Shown piece by piece: positions 55,621-62,833 of a DNA stretch of 64,000 bases; within the stretch, counting starts at the first letter, position 1, and every line of letters starts with the position of its first letter. Source of the stretch: an uncultured Clostridia bacterium (GTDB taxonomy: Bacteria; Bacillota; Clostridia; Christensenellales; Borkfalkiaceae); assembly GCA_934254825.1 (NCBI GenBank), contig CAKQMB010000012.1, positions 13,629 through 77,628 on the forward strand, read 5' to 3'. Below the pieces are notes generated by a model. That model searched no databases, had not been told where the DNA came from, and saw only the letters and a list, made by a program, of their open reading frames with translations. Both the position numbers and the translations under genes were made by a program.

Positions 55621-55690
55621 AAAACGAACCGTGAGCCGAACGTCGTATCTGTTAAAAATACGTCGTCAAGCCTCGGTTCGTTTTATTTAT
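55621..55690. terminator. Terminator-like hairpin and repeat related to 43246-43280
   Basis: AAAACGAACCG (55621-55631) pairs with CGGTTCGTTTT (55674-55684), with an inner CGTAT/ATACG stem; a T-rich tail follows. The segment from about 55647 matches the region from 43246 on the other side of the gene set at roughly 29 of 34 bases. Can serve the winged-helix gene and, on the other strand, the collagen-like gene. Confidence 0.6.
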
Positions 55691-55749
55691 ACGAAACAAG
55701 TTTATCTGTCGATTATTAAATCAATCGTTTACAGATGTTTTTTGTTTAA

Positions 55750-57357
55750 TTATTCGTCGACTACAACGGTGTACCAGACGTCGCCGTTTGCCTTAGTTTC
55801 GGAAATTACCTTGTAACCGTCCGCAACGAAGTTGCCGCCCAACTTGTCGTCGCCTTTGGAGGGATCGTAGTTTACGAAAGTACCGCCTTTAACGGTTATG
55901 GTTCCGGGGTTGTCGTTTTTCTGGTTAAGAACATAGTAACGTCCGCCATACTGATAATCGGTCTTGAAGAAACCGCCTTCGATAACGATATTTCCTCCCT
56001 GGCTTTCGATAACGGAGTTTCCGTATCCGTTTGCGTCTCCGCCGACAGTGAACGTACCGCCTTTAATGATGACCGTGGCTCCTTCGCGTGCGTGTACGCA
56101 CTGATTGTCGCCGCCCGAGCCGCCGTCAAAAGTACCGCCCGTAATCGTGACCGTGGTGTTTTCGCCGGAAGCTTTTACGGCTATGGCGTTAGGCATGGTT
56201 GCGGTAATGCCCTCGCTGAGAGTGTGCGTACCCTCTGTAAAAGTCGTACCTTCTTTCGGTTCGACGACCTCGTACCAATCGCCGACTTTAACTACCGCGA
56301 GACCTTCCGCAACGAATATTTCTTGGTATTCTTCGCCTTCGGGCTGAACGTGAGGATCTGCGGGGTTGAGCTGATAGAATTTACCGCCGTTGACGAGTAT
56401 CTTGCTTCCTGTTTTATCGTTGCAGTTCAAAGTCCACTTGGGAGTTCCGCTGCGGAATTCGCCGCCGTTGATTTCGATTACGGCTCCGCCGGAAGCGTAG
56501 ATCATATCGTACTGATCGTCGGTGCCGGTTATCGTCTGATAATATTTACCGCCGTTGATCGTGATTTTGGCGTTTGCGCCCTTAGCCCAGACAGCCATAG
56601 CGTAACGATCGGCGCTTTCGGAAGCGTTGACGGTCACGTTTTCGAGCGTAAGTTCGCCGTCTGCAACGTAGAATACGCCGTAGTCGCCGTTGCCGTTTAT
56701 CGTTCCGTTCTTCACGGTTGCGTTTTCGGAAACGCTGAATGCGGGAACTGCGGTGCTGTTGATCGTATGGTTGCCGAGGTCGAGAACCGCGTTCTTTTTA
56801 AGCGCGATCGATTTGTCGCCAAGATCGATATCGCCCATCAATACGATATATGTATTTTCGATTCCCGCAACGGCGAGGAATTCTTCCGCCGTCTTTATCG
56901 TAAAGCCGATACGTCCGGCTTCGCCCTTGTCGCCTTTTTCGCCGACGTCGCCTTTGTCTCCCTTATCGCCTTTATCGCCTTTGTCGCCGGTGAGTCCGGT
57001 GGAACCTTTATCGCCCTTGTCGCCTTTTTCGCCTTTCTCGCCCTGAACGCCTTGCGCGCCGGTGTCGCCTTTGTCACCCTTGTCGCCTTTCTCGCCCTGA
57101 ACGCCTTGCGCGCCTTGTGCGCCGGTATCGCCTTTGTCGCCTTTGTCACCCTTGTCGCCTTTCTCGCCCTTGATTGTGTTGAGCCAATCTTCGTAAGAGA
57201 GAGCTTTGTCTCCCGCGGCTTCGGCGTATGTGACATAAGCGGCGTATATTTTTTCCTGTTCTGTCTTAGCGTTGTTTTTATTAACGCTCACGATGACAGG
57301 AACGCTTATCGCCGCAATTACTCCGGCTGCGATCAGACCTATCCATAATTTTTTCAT
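55750..57357 (-). CDS. Collagen-like, beta-helix surface protein
   Basis: 535 residues from the ATG at 57357 (ACGGAGG before it). Short cytoplasmic start, one hydrophobic helix (about 5-27), a 35-residue spacer, then about 28 Gly-X-Y triplets rich in GDK, GEK, GAQ (about 63-150), a collagen-like triple-helix stalk. After it comes a right-handed beta-helix-like region (NAVLDLGNHTINST, NATVKNGTINGNG, ITINGGKYYQTI, VIIKGGTFTVGG) to the end. Membrane-tethered rod with a beta-helical head; adhesion or host mimicry are plausible roles. Gly-X-Y length is prone to variation. Confidence 0.85.
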   Translation of the reverse strand: MKKLWIGLIAAGVIAAISVPVIVSVNKNNAKTEQEKIYAAYVTYAEAAGDKALSYEDWLNTIKGEKGDKGDKGDKGDTGAQGAQGVQGEKGDKGDKGDTGAQGVQGEKGEKGDKGDKGSTGLTGDKGDKGDKGDKGDVGEKGDKGEAGRIGFTIKTAEEFLAVAGIENTYIVLMGDIDLGDKSIALKKNAVLDLGNHTINSTAVPAFSVSENATVKNGTINGNGDYGVFYVADGELTLENVTVNASESADRYAMAVWAKGANAKITINGGKYYQTITGTDDQYDMIYASGGAVIEINGGEFRSGTPKWTLNCNDKTGSKILVNGGKFYQLNPADPHVQPEGEEYQEIFVAEGLAVVKVGDWYEVVEPKEGTTFTEGTHTLSEGITATMPNAIAVKASGENTTVTITGGTFDGGSGGDNQCVHAREGATVIIKGGTFTVGGDANGYGNSVIESQGGNIVIEGGFFKTDYQYGGRYYVLNQKNDNPGTITVKGGTFVNYDPSKGDDKLGGNFVADGYKVISETKANGDVWYTVVVDE

Positions 57358-57504
57358 TTTACTTCCTCCGTAAAAATATTTTAACCGCAGACAAATCATT
57401 TTCGTCCGCATGGTTACGAAATTATCCGGCATTCGCTTTTTTTCGCGAAATATCCGATTGAAACCGTTCATCGAATAATATATTTAATGAACAATTGTGA
57501 GTGT

Positions 57505-57533
57505 ATTGTAGCATAGCCGGGATATATTGTCAA
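57505..57533 (-). promoter_or_regulatory. Promoter of the collagen-like gene
   Basis: Reverse strand TTGACA (57528-57533), 17-base spacer, TACAAT (57505-57510), with a leader of about 140 bases. Confidence 0.8.
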
Positions 57534-57615
57534 CGTTTTTAAATGAATTTCGGATAACCGCAGGTGATTGCAACGACGTATTGGTCGAAAACTCGTAAAA
57601 TTACAAAATCCGGTA

Positions 57616-57644
57616 TTGACAAACGGCTGTCGGTATGTTACAAT
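57616..57644 (+). promoter_or_regulatory. Promoter of the serpin gene
   Basis: TTGACA (57616-57621), 17-base spacer, TACAAT (57639-57644). Its two boxes and spacer length equal those of the divergent collagen-like gene's promoter 80 bases away. Confidence 0.8.
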
Positions 57645-57697
57645 GTCGACAGTCGAAAGTGTTATTCCTTTAAAAATTTTCGGCAAAGGAGAAATAT

Positions 57698-58951
57698 ATG
57701 AAGAAAAAAATACTGAAAATCGCGGCTTTCTGCATGGCGATCCTCACGGGCGCGATTTTTACGGGTTCGTGTAAATACGTCAAGAAAAAAATAAAAGCCG
57801 AGGAACTTACCGCCGTTTATTCGTTTTCGAAAAATATCGGCGAAAGTTCGGGAGATGTGGTTTCAGGCTTGGATAACTTCGGAACGGAGCTTTTAAAAGG
57901 GGTCGTAAAGGACAAAACAAAAGCCAACACGCTCGTTTCTCCTCTTTCCGCGGCTGTCTGTCTTTCCATGATAGCAAACGGCGCGGAAGGCGAAACTCTC
58001 GGCGAATTCGAGAATGTTCTCGGCGGTGATATTTTCGATATAAACGCCTTTTTAAACGGCATTATTTCGAAAAACGACGATAATGTAAAACTTGCCGATT
58101 CGGTCTGGGTGAGAAACGGGGCGGTGAATATCGAGGAAAGCTACCTTAAAACGGTTAAAGAAGTGTATAATTCCGAAATTTACAAGTCGGATTTCGACGC
58201 GCAGACGGTTAAGGACGTGAACAACTGGTGTTCCAACAAAACCGACGGTATGATTCCCGAAATTATTCAAAGGATCGACAAAAACGACGTGTTGTACGCG
58301 ATAAACGCGCTTTTGTTCGACGCAAAATGGCAAAATAAATATAAGAAAAACGAGATTTTCAAGAGGAATTTCGTTTCTTACGACAATGTGGCGAAAAGTA
58401 TGGATATGTTGCATTCCGCGGAAGACACATATCTCGATTTCGGCAACGCACAAGGCTTTTTGAGAGATTATCTCGGCGGAAATTATTCGTTCCTCGGGGT
58501 TTTGCCGAACGAGGGAGTCGATATTTACGATTTTGTCGGCGGTTTGACGGGCGAAACGTATTACAACGCTTTTAAAAACAGAAAGTCCGTTCTCGTGAAC
58601 GCGGGTATTCCCGAGTTTACTTTCGATTATTCCGCCGAGCTTTCTTCGCAGCTTTACGAAATGGGCATAAAGAAAGCGTTCGAACGCGACGAAGCGGAAT
58701 TCGATAAAATGGGCAGAACGGCAGACGACAATAACCTGTATCTCGGATATTTCTTGCAGAAAACGAGAATAGAACTCGACAGAAACGGAACGAAAGCCGC
58801 GGCTATCTCTTTCGGCGGAATGAAAGGAAACGACGTAGCTCCGCAACCCGAAGAAACGTATACGATTATTTTAAACCGTCCGTTTATGTTCGGAATAGTG
58901 GATAACTCGACGGGTTTACCGTTATTTTTGGGAGTTGTAACGAAATTGTAA
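57698..58951 (+). CDS. Serpin-family lipoprotein (protease inhibitor)
   Basis: 417 residues. Signal peptide with lipobox FTGSC (Cys about 25). Serpin landmarks follow: NTLVSPLSAAVCLSMIANGAEGET, WCSNKTDGMIPEII, NALLFDAKWQ, IPEFTFDYSAEL, the hinge of the reactive loop NGTKAAAISFGG, and the C-terminal NRPFMFGIVDNSTGLPLFLGVV. The hinge small residues indicate an inhibitory serpin that traps serine or cysteine proteases. Anchored outside, it would protect against host or competitor proteases. P1 cannot be assigned safely. Own promoter and strong bidirectional terminator. Confidence 0.93.
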   Translation: MKKKILKIAAFCMAILTGAIFTGSCKYVKKKIKAEELTAVYSFSKNIGESSGDVVSGLDNFGTELLKGVVKDKTKANTLVSPLSAAVCLSMIANGAEGETLGEFENVLGGDIFDINAFLNGIISKNDDNVKLADSVWVRNGAVNIEESYLKTVKEVYNSEIYKSDFDAQTVKDVNNWCSNKTDGMIPEIIQRIDKNDVLYAINALLFDAKWQNKYKKNEIFKRNFVSYDNVAKSMDMLHSAEDTYLDFGNAQGFLRDYLGGNYSFLGVLPNEGVDIYDFVGGLTGETYYNAFKNRKSVLVNAGIPEFTFDYSAELSSQLYEMGIKKAFERDEAEFDKMGRTADDNNLYLGYFLQKTRIELDRNGTKAAAISFGGMKGNDVAPQPEETYTIILNRPFMFGIVDNSTGLPLFLGVVTKL

Positions 58952-58968
58952 TTTTTACGGTAAAACAG

Positions 58969-59006
58969 GGCGCGAATTGCGGAAATTTCCCGCAATTCGC
59001 GCCTTT
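58969..59006. terminator. Bidirectional terminator after the serpin
   Basis: A perfect 14-bp stem (58969-58982 with 58990-59003) followed by TTTTCTT; it lies between the converging serpin and membrane-protein genes. Confidence 0.88.
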
Positions 59007-59018
59007 TCTTATCCGCGT

Positions 59019-59774
59019 TTACGAAGCTTTGTATTTAGAAACGAGCTTGATAAGCTGCAAAAGTTCGGACGAAAATTCTTTTCGTTCCTCGCAGGATATG
59101 TTTCTCGAAGAAAAACTTCTTGCCTTTTTTTCGAGCGAAAAAACAAGCGTTTGTTCCTCCTCGGTCAGTTCGTGCCGTTTAAGCGTTTCGATATAACGGA
59201 GTATCTCTCCGAAGTTGATTCCGTATCGGGCGTCGTCGCTTTCGCAGTTTGCTTTATAGGTTTCGAGCCGTTCGACTCTTTTTACGGGCGTGTCGAAAAA
59301 AGCGCGCTTTACAAGCGACGGTTCGGGAGCGTATTCGTCGCTTGAAAATTCGTCGTCAAAGCTTGCCGGAAAGTCGTCGGAATTTTCGGCATCGGATCGC
59401 GAAAGCCTCGCTATAAGTCGTTTTTCGCGCATATTCAGCTTTAATCGGGCGTTGTATTGCAGGCACAAAATCCCGTAAAAAGCGAAGCTTAAAGCGGACA
59501 TGAAAAGCCCGCCGATGCACGATAAAACGAAGCTCTGTTTTATCGGTTTGGAGATAAGGTCGCATATGGTTTTTATAACGGAAAGAGTGTAAACGGAAAG
59601 GCTTAAAGCGAGTATCGACGTTTTATCCGTTTTTTTCACGCGGTAGCAAAATATACCTGTTATAAAAAGCGATAAAAATACGAGCGCGATGGCGGACGGA
59701 ACTATCAAAGGATAGAAAATTCCGAGATCGGGTTTGGAGATAAGGCGGAACAATTTCATTGCGATTTCTTTCAT
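59019..59774 (-). CDS. Membrane protein of unknown function
   Basis: 251 residues. Three hydrophobic helices in the first 110 residues (LIVPSAIALVFLSLFITGIF; SILALSLSVYTLSVI; LFMSALSFAFYGILC), then a charged cytoplasmic tail with helical pattern (HELTEEEQTLVFSLEKKARSF). No family recognised. Placed between serpin and spoIIID, reading away from spoIIID. Confidence 0.7.
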   Translation of the reverse strand: MKEIAMKLFRLISKPDLGIFYPLIVPSAIALVFLSLFITGIFCYRVKKTDKTSILALSLSVYTLSVIKTICDLISKPIKQSFVLSCIGGLFMSALSFAFYGILCLQYNARLKLNMREKRLIARLSRSDAENSDDFPASFDDEFSSDEYAPEPSLVKRAFFDTPVKRVERLETYKANCESDDARYGINFGEILRYIETLKRHELTEEEQTLVFSLEKKARSFSSRNISCEERKEFSSELLQLIKLVSKYKAS

Positions 59775-59867
59775 ATAGGCGAATTGTTTACATTTCTCGG
59801 TCGTTTTATACCGTTATATCCTAAATCGTCGGAACGCGGCATAAAATAGGACGAGGGAGGATACGAT

Positions 59868-60119
59868 TTGTATTACGATATCGACGAGAGAGTTTTAAAA
59901 GAAGCTGAATATATTTTAAGAAACGGGGCGACGGTGAGAGGCGCGGCGAAAGCGTTCGGAGTTTCCAAGTCGACCGTTCATCACGACGTAACGACAAAAC
60001 TAAAAGACCTTGACGAATATCTTTACGAAAGGGTGCGGAAAACTCTGGACGTCAATTTGTCCGAAAGACACATAAGGGGCGGCATGGCGACAAGAGAGCG
60101 TTACAGACGGCGCAAATAA
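59868..60119 (+). CDS. spoIIID: Stage III sporulation transcriptional regulator SpoIIID
   Basis: 83 residues, TTG start after a perfect GAGGGAGG. The whole length matches SpoIIID: ERVLKEAEYILRNGATVRGAAKAFGVSKSTVHHDVTTKL with its helix-turn-helix, and the basic C-terminal RHIRGGMATRERYRRRK that contacts DNA. It acts in the mother cell during endospore formation, switching genes on or off between the sigma-E and sigma-K phases. Marks the organism as a spore former or a descendant of one. Confidence 0.95.
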   Translation: MYYDIDERVLKEAEYILRNGATVRGAAKAFGVSKSTVHHDVTTKLKDLDEYLYERVRKTLDVNLSERHIRGGMATRERYRRRK

Positions 60120-60172
60120 TTCCCGTAAGATTGTTTCGGGACGTAGAAATGCGGCTTAAAATTACGATAAAT

Positions 60173-60198
60173 CGGGCGGATTTCCGCCCGAAAAAATT
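60173..60198 (+). terminator. Terminator after spoIIID
   Basis: TCGGGCGG (60173-60180) and CCGCCCGA (60185-60192) with an ATTT loop, followed by AAAAAATTTTTT. Confidence 0.82.
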
Positions 60199-60233
60199 TT
60201 TTAAAAAAACTTTCTAAACTTTGAAAAAACGCT

Positions 60234-60262
60234 TGACAAAGGTTACCGCGTATGTTATGATA
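60234..60262 (+). promoter_or_regulatory. Promoter of the tRNA operon
   Basis: TTGACA (60234-60239), 17-base spacer, TATGAT (60257-60262), 24 bases before the first tRNA. Confidence 0.85.
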
Positions 60263-60286
60263 GTGAAGCGTTGAAAATCAGTTCAC

Positions 60287-60361
60287 GGGGTGTAGCGCAG
60301 TTGGTAGCGCACGTGGTTTGGGACCATGGGGTCGGGAGTTCGAGTCTCTTCACCCCGACCA
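60287..60361 (+). tRNA. tRNA-Pro(TGG)
   Basis: Acceptor CGGGGTG/CACCCCG, anticodon loop TTTGGGA giving TGG, T-arm GTTCGAGTC, CCA encoded. First gene of a six-tRNA operon. Confidence 0.95.
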
Positions 60362-60384
60362 AAAGATTGCGACTGAAAGGAAAC

Positions 60385-60461
60385 GGGCCTTTAGCTCAGT
60401 TGGTTAGAGCAGCCGGCTCATAACCGGCCGGTCCTAGGTTCGAGTCCTAGAAGGCCCACCA
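60385..60461 (+). tRNA. tRNA with CAT anticodon (Met elongator or Ile2)
   Basis: Acceptor GGGCCTT/AAGGCCC, anticodon loop CTCATAA, CCA encoded. CAT can be read as Met or, after lysidine modification, as Ile(AUA); sequence alone does not decide. Confidence 0.92.
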
Positions 60462-60495
60462 ACAAACACACAACAACGCAAAGCAAATTTAAAAT

Positions 60496-60572
60496 GGCCT
60501 GGTAGTTCAGCTGGTTAGAACGCTAGCCTGTCACGCTAGAGGTCGTGGGTTCGATCCCCATCCAGGTCGCCA
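60496..60572 (+). tRNA. tRNA-Asp(GTC)
   Basis: Acceptor GGCCTGG/CCAGGTC with one G-U pair, anticodon loop CTGTCAC, T-arm GTTCGATCC, CCA encoded. Confidence 0.95.
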
Positions 60573-60574
60573 TA

Positions 60575-60605
60575 TTTTGCCCTTAACATTTCGTTAAGGG
60601 CAAAA
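60575..60605 (+). other. 13-bp perfect hairpin between tRNA-Asp and tRNA-Phe
   Basis: TTTTGCCCTTAAC (60575-60587) pairs perfectly with 60593-60605 around an ATTTC loop. No T run follows, so more likely an RNA-processing or partial attenuation signal than a terminator. Confidence 0.6.
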
Positions 60606-60612
60606 CATAAAT

Positions 60613-60688
60613 GCCTTGGTAGCTCAGTCGGTAGAGCAAGGGACTGAAAATCCCTCTGTCGGTGGTTCGATTCCGCCCTAAGGCACCA
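60613..60688 (+). tRNA. tRNA-Phe(GAA)
   Basis: Acceptor GCCTTGG/CTAAGGC, anticodon loop CTGAAAA, CCA encoded. Confidence 0.95.
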
Positions 60689-60704
60689 TTTTTTTAATAA
60701 ATTT

Positions 60705-60780
60705 GCTGGTGTAGCTCAATTGGCAGAGCAGCTGACTTGTAATCAGCAGGTTGTGGGTTCGATTCCAATCGCCAGCTCCA
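60705..60780 (+). tRNA. tRNA-Thr(TGT)
   Basis: Acceptor GCTGGTG/CGCCAGC, anticodon loop CTTGTAA, CCA encoded. Confidence 0.95.
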
Positions 60781-60785
60781 TATAT

Positions 60786-60871
60786 GGGCAGGTTCCCGAG
60801 CGGCCAAAGGGAACAGACTGTAAATCTGTCGTCACCTGACTTCGGTGGTCCGAATCCACCCCTGCCCACCA
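60786..60871 (+). tRNA. tRNA-Tyr(GTA)
   Basis: Acceptor GGGCAGG/CCTGCCC, anticodon loop CTGTAAA, long variable arm typical of bacterial tRNA-Tyr, CCA encoded. Last tRNA; the presumed mobile element starts just behind it. Confidence 0.95.
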
Positions 60872-60927
60872 AAAGAAACCTAAAACGAGACACTTCTTAG
60901 TAGTTTTGTTTTGGGTTTCTTTTAATT
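60871..60927 (+). terminator. Terminator of the tRNA operon
   Basis: AAAAGAAACC (60871-60880) pairs with GGTTTCTTTT (60914-60923), extended by TAAAAC/GTTTTG, then T-rich sequence. Confidence 0.8.
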
Positions 60928-60954
60928 TTTCTAACATTTCTACGTTGTATTATC

Positions 60955-62460
60955 CTAAATCCGTAAAGAGATATCGAAGCACAATGAAACAGGGGTTTTC
61001 CGTTGCGGAACGTCGTAAGTTATTCCTATCTTTTTTATTGCAAAAGAAAAGCCCCGATCGTCATCGGAGCCTCTTGTTAAAGGTGTTTTGAAAAATATTT
61101 CTATTTTATCGTCATAAAGAATTATTACTTTTATCAGTAAATCTACCATCATCTTTGAATTTTTTGAAAGAGCATCATTATAAAATTTTCGGATTTGCGA
61201 TTCTGTTATCGTGACTTCCGCTTTGCTTTTTTCTATCAGAATTTGTCCTTCTATTTCGCTTTGCCTTTTTTCGAGTTCCCGAAGCCTTTCCGTTAAGGTC
61301 GCGACAGCGCCGCCTTGTTCTATTGCGGACATTATATTTTTAATGGCAAGTTCATTCGCGTTTTTCTCTTTTTGTAACATTATTTCTATAGAACGTTTTT
61401 TATTTTTTTGTTCCTGTGCCTGCAATATTTTATTTACAAGGTCATCCATTACGCTTGGGTTGCTGAGTTCTTCGATAATACAATCCAAAACGATTTTTTC
61501 CAAAGTTTCTTTTCTTATCGTTTCTTTTTTGCAGTCGGTTATATGGGCTTTTCGTCCGCGGCATTTGTAGTAATAATACCTGCTTGTTCCTTCGCGCATT
61601 TTACCGTTTTCACCCGTTACGGATTCTCCGCAATAACCGCATTTCACTTTGTTTTTGAGTAAATATTGAACTCTGTCGCTGTGTCTTCCGTATTTGTTTT
61701 CGTCCACTTTTTGGCGGACAAAATCAAAAATTTCTTTCGGAACAATTTGGGGATAAATATTTTCGAATGTTTCCCCTTTGAATTTATATATTCCCGTGTA
61801 TCGTTCGTTTCGGAGAATTTTATGAACCGTGGTGCATTTGAATGGTTTTCCTCCGAAAAGAATACCTCGCGCAGTTAAAGTTTTTATTATGTCTTTAACG
61901 TACACATTGGAAGCGTACTGCGAAAATATATAACGTACGGCGTCGGCTTCCTCTTCTACGATAACAGCCTTTTTGTTGACGTTTTTATAACCGTATAAAA
62001 CGTGTCCGCCTGTCAGATTCCCTTTGTGTCGACTTTCGTTATTGCCTCGTCGTATTTTTTGAGAAAGTTCTGCCGAATAGTATTCAGCCATTCCCTCGAG
62101 CATACTTTCAAAAATTATCGCTTCGGGAGTGTCGGGGATATATTCCGTTGCGGAAACAACTTTAATGCCGTTGTCTTTAAGCGTTTTTTTGTGCATCGCC
62201 GTTTCATATTTATTCCTTGAAAATCTGTCGAATTTGTAGACAAGTACGTAATTCCATTCTCTGCGGTTGCTGTCTTTTATCATTTGCTGAAAGTCCGGGC
62301 GATTATCGTTTGTTCCCGTCATCGCTCGGTCTATATAGGTGTGTAAAATCAGTATGTCGTGAGATTTTGCGTATTCGTGGCAAACATGAAGTTGTCCCTC
62401 GATAGATTGTTCTGTTTGGCTGTCACTCGAATAACGAGCGTAAATTGCTGCTGTTTTCAT
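60955..62460 (-). CDS. Large serine site-specific recombinase
   Basis: 501 residues from the ATG at 62460 with GAGGT upstream; an 8-residue TTG extension is less likely. Resolvase-type catalytic domain (1-150) with the Ser nucleophile in AIYARYSSDSQTEQS (Ser11), and KFDRFSRNKYE. Then the recombinase domain (GHVLYGYKNVN), a zinc ribbon CGYC...C....C (KCGYCGESV), and a coiled coil with basic C-terminus. Such enzymes integrate and excise ICEs, IMEs and phages between short att sites. Its 3' end faces the tRNA operon 84 bases away, so the element's boundary should lie between 60872 and 60954. Confidence 0.93.
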   Translation of the reverse strand: MKTAAIYARYSSDSQTEQSIEGQLHVCHEYAKSHDILILHTYIDRAMTGTNDNRPDFQQMIKDSNRREWNYVLVYKFDRFSRNKYETAMHKKTLKDNGIKVVSATEYIPDTPEAIIFESMLEGMAEYYSAELSQKIRRGNNESRHKGNLTGGHVLYGYKNVNKKAVIVEEEADAVRYIFSQYASNVYVKDIIKTLTARGILFGGKPFKCTTVHKILRNERYTGIYKFKGETFENIYPQIVPKEIFDFVRQKVDENKYGRHSDRVQYLLKNKVKCGYCGESVTGENGKMREGTSRYYYYKCRGRKAHITDCKKETIRKETLEKIVLDCIIEELSNPSVMDDLVNKILQAQEQKNKKRSIEIMLQKEKNANELAIKNIMSAIEQGGAVATLTERLRELEKRQSEIEGQILIEKSKAEVTITESQIRKFYNDALSKNSKMMVDLLIKVIILYDDKIEIFFKTPLTRGSDDDRGFSFAIKKIGITYDVPQRKTPVSLCFDISLRI

Positions 62461-62833
62461 TGGTTTTACCTCTTTTTTATTCAATGATAAGTTTTAAGCG
62501 AAAGGAATGTAACTGACTTTACTTGTCGGGTTTTCTGACTTATTTACCGAGTTTTGGAGTCGAAACCCAACAAATACATACTTTTTCGATAAAAATTATC
62601 AATTAAATAATTTTTTTCGTCTGCCACCCCGCAATCGGGAAAGAAGTACGGTGTCAAGAAATAGAGAAAACCATTGCGTTAAAATATCTTGTGGTGAAAT
62701 CTTTAAGCGACGGTTTTCTTCTTGACGACGGAGTTCTTTTCTGATACCGAACCCCAAAGACGAAAAAATATATGCTTGTAGTAAAAAGTGGAGATTTGAA
62801 CTAAAAAGTAAGGAAATATAACCTGAATAGTCA
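62461..62833. other. Gene-free stretch inside the presumed mobile element
   Basis: AT-rich, with no supported gene. A 91-residue reverse frame (62599-62874) has no ribosome site and is judged a chance frame. May hold the att site, promoter and replication or transfer signals of the element, but none is recognised. Confidence 0.4.

Noticed and set aside
56890..57175. Short-period DNA repeats that look array-like
   Set aside because: They are in-frame Gly-X-Y codons with 9-base periodicity and no spacers, so not a CRISPR array. No CRISPR array was seen elsewhere.
56092..57348. 418-residue forward frame opposite the collagen-like gene
   Set aside because: The repetitive FVALVAF pattern is the reverse reading of the Gly-X-Y repeats, not an independent protein.
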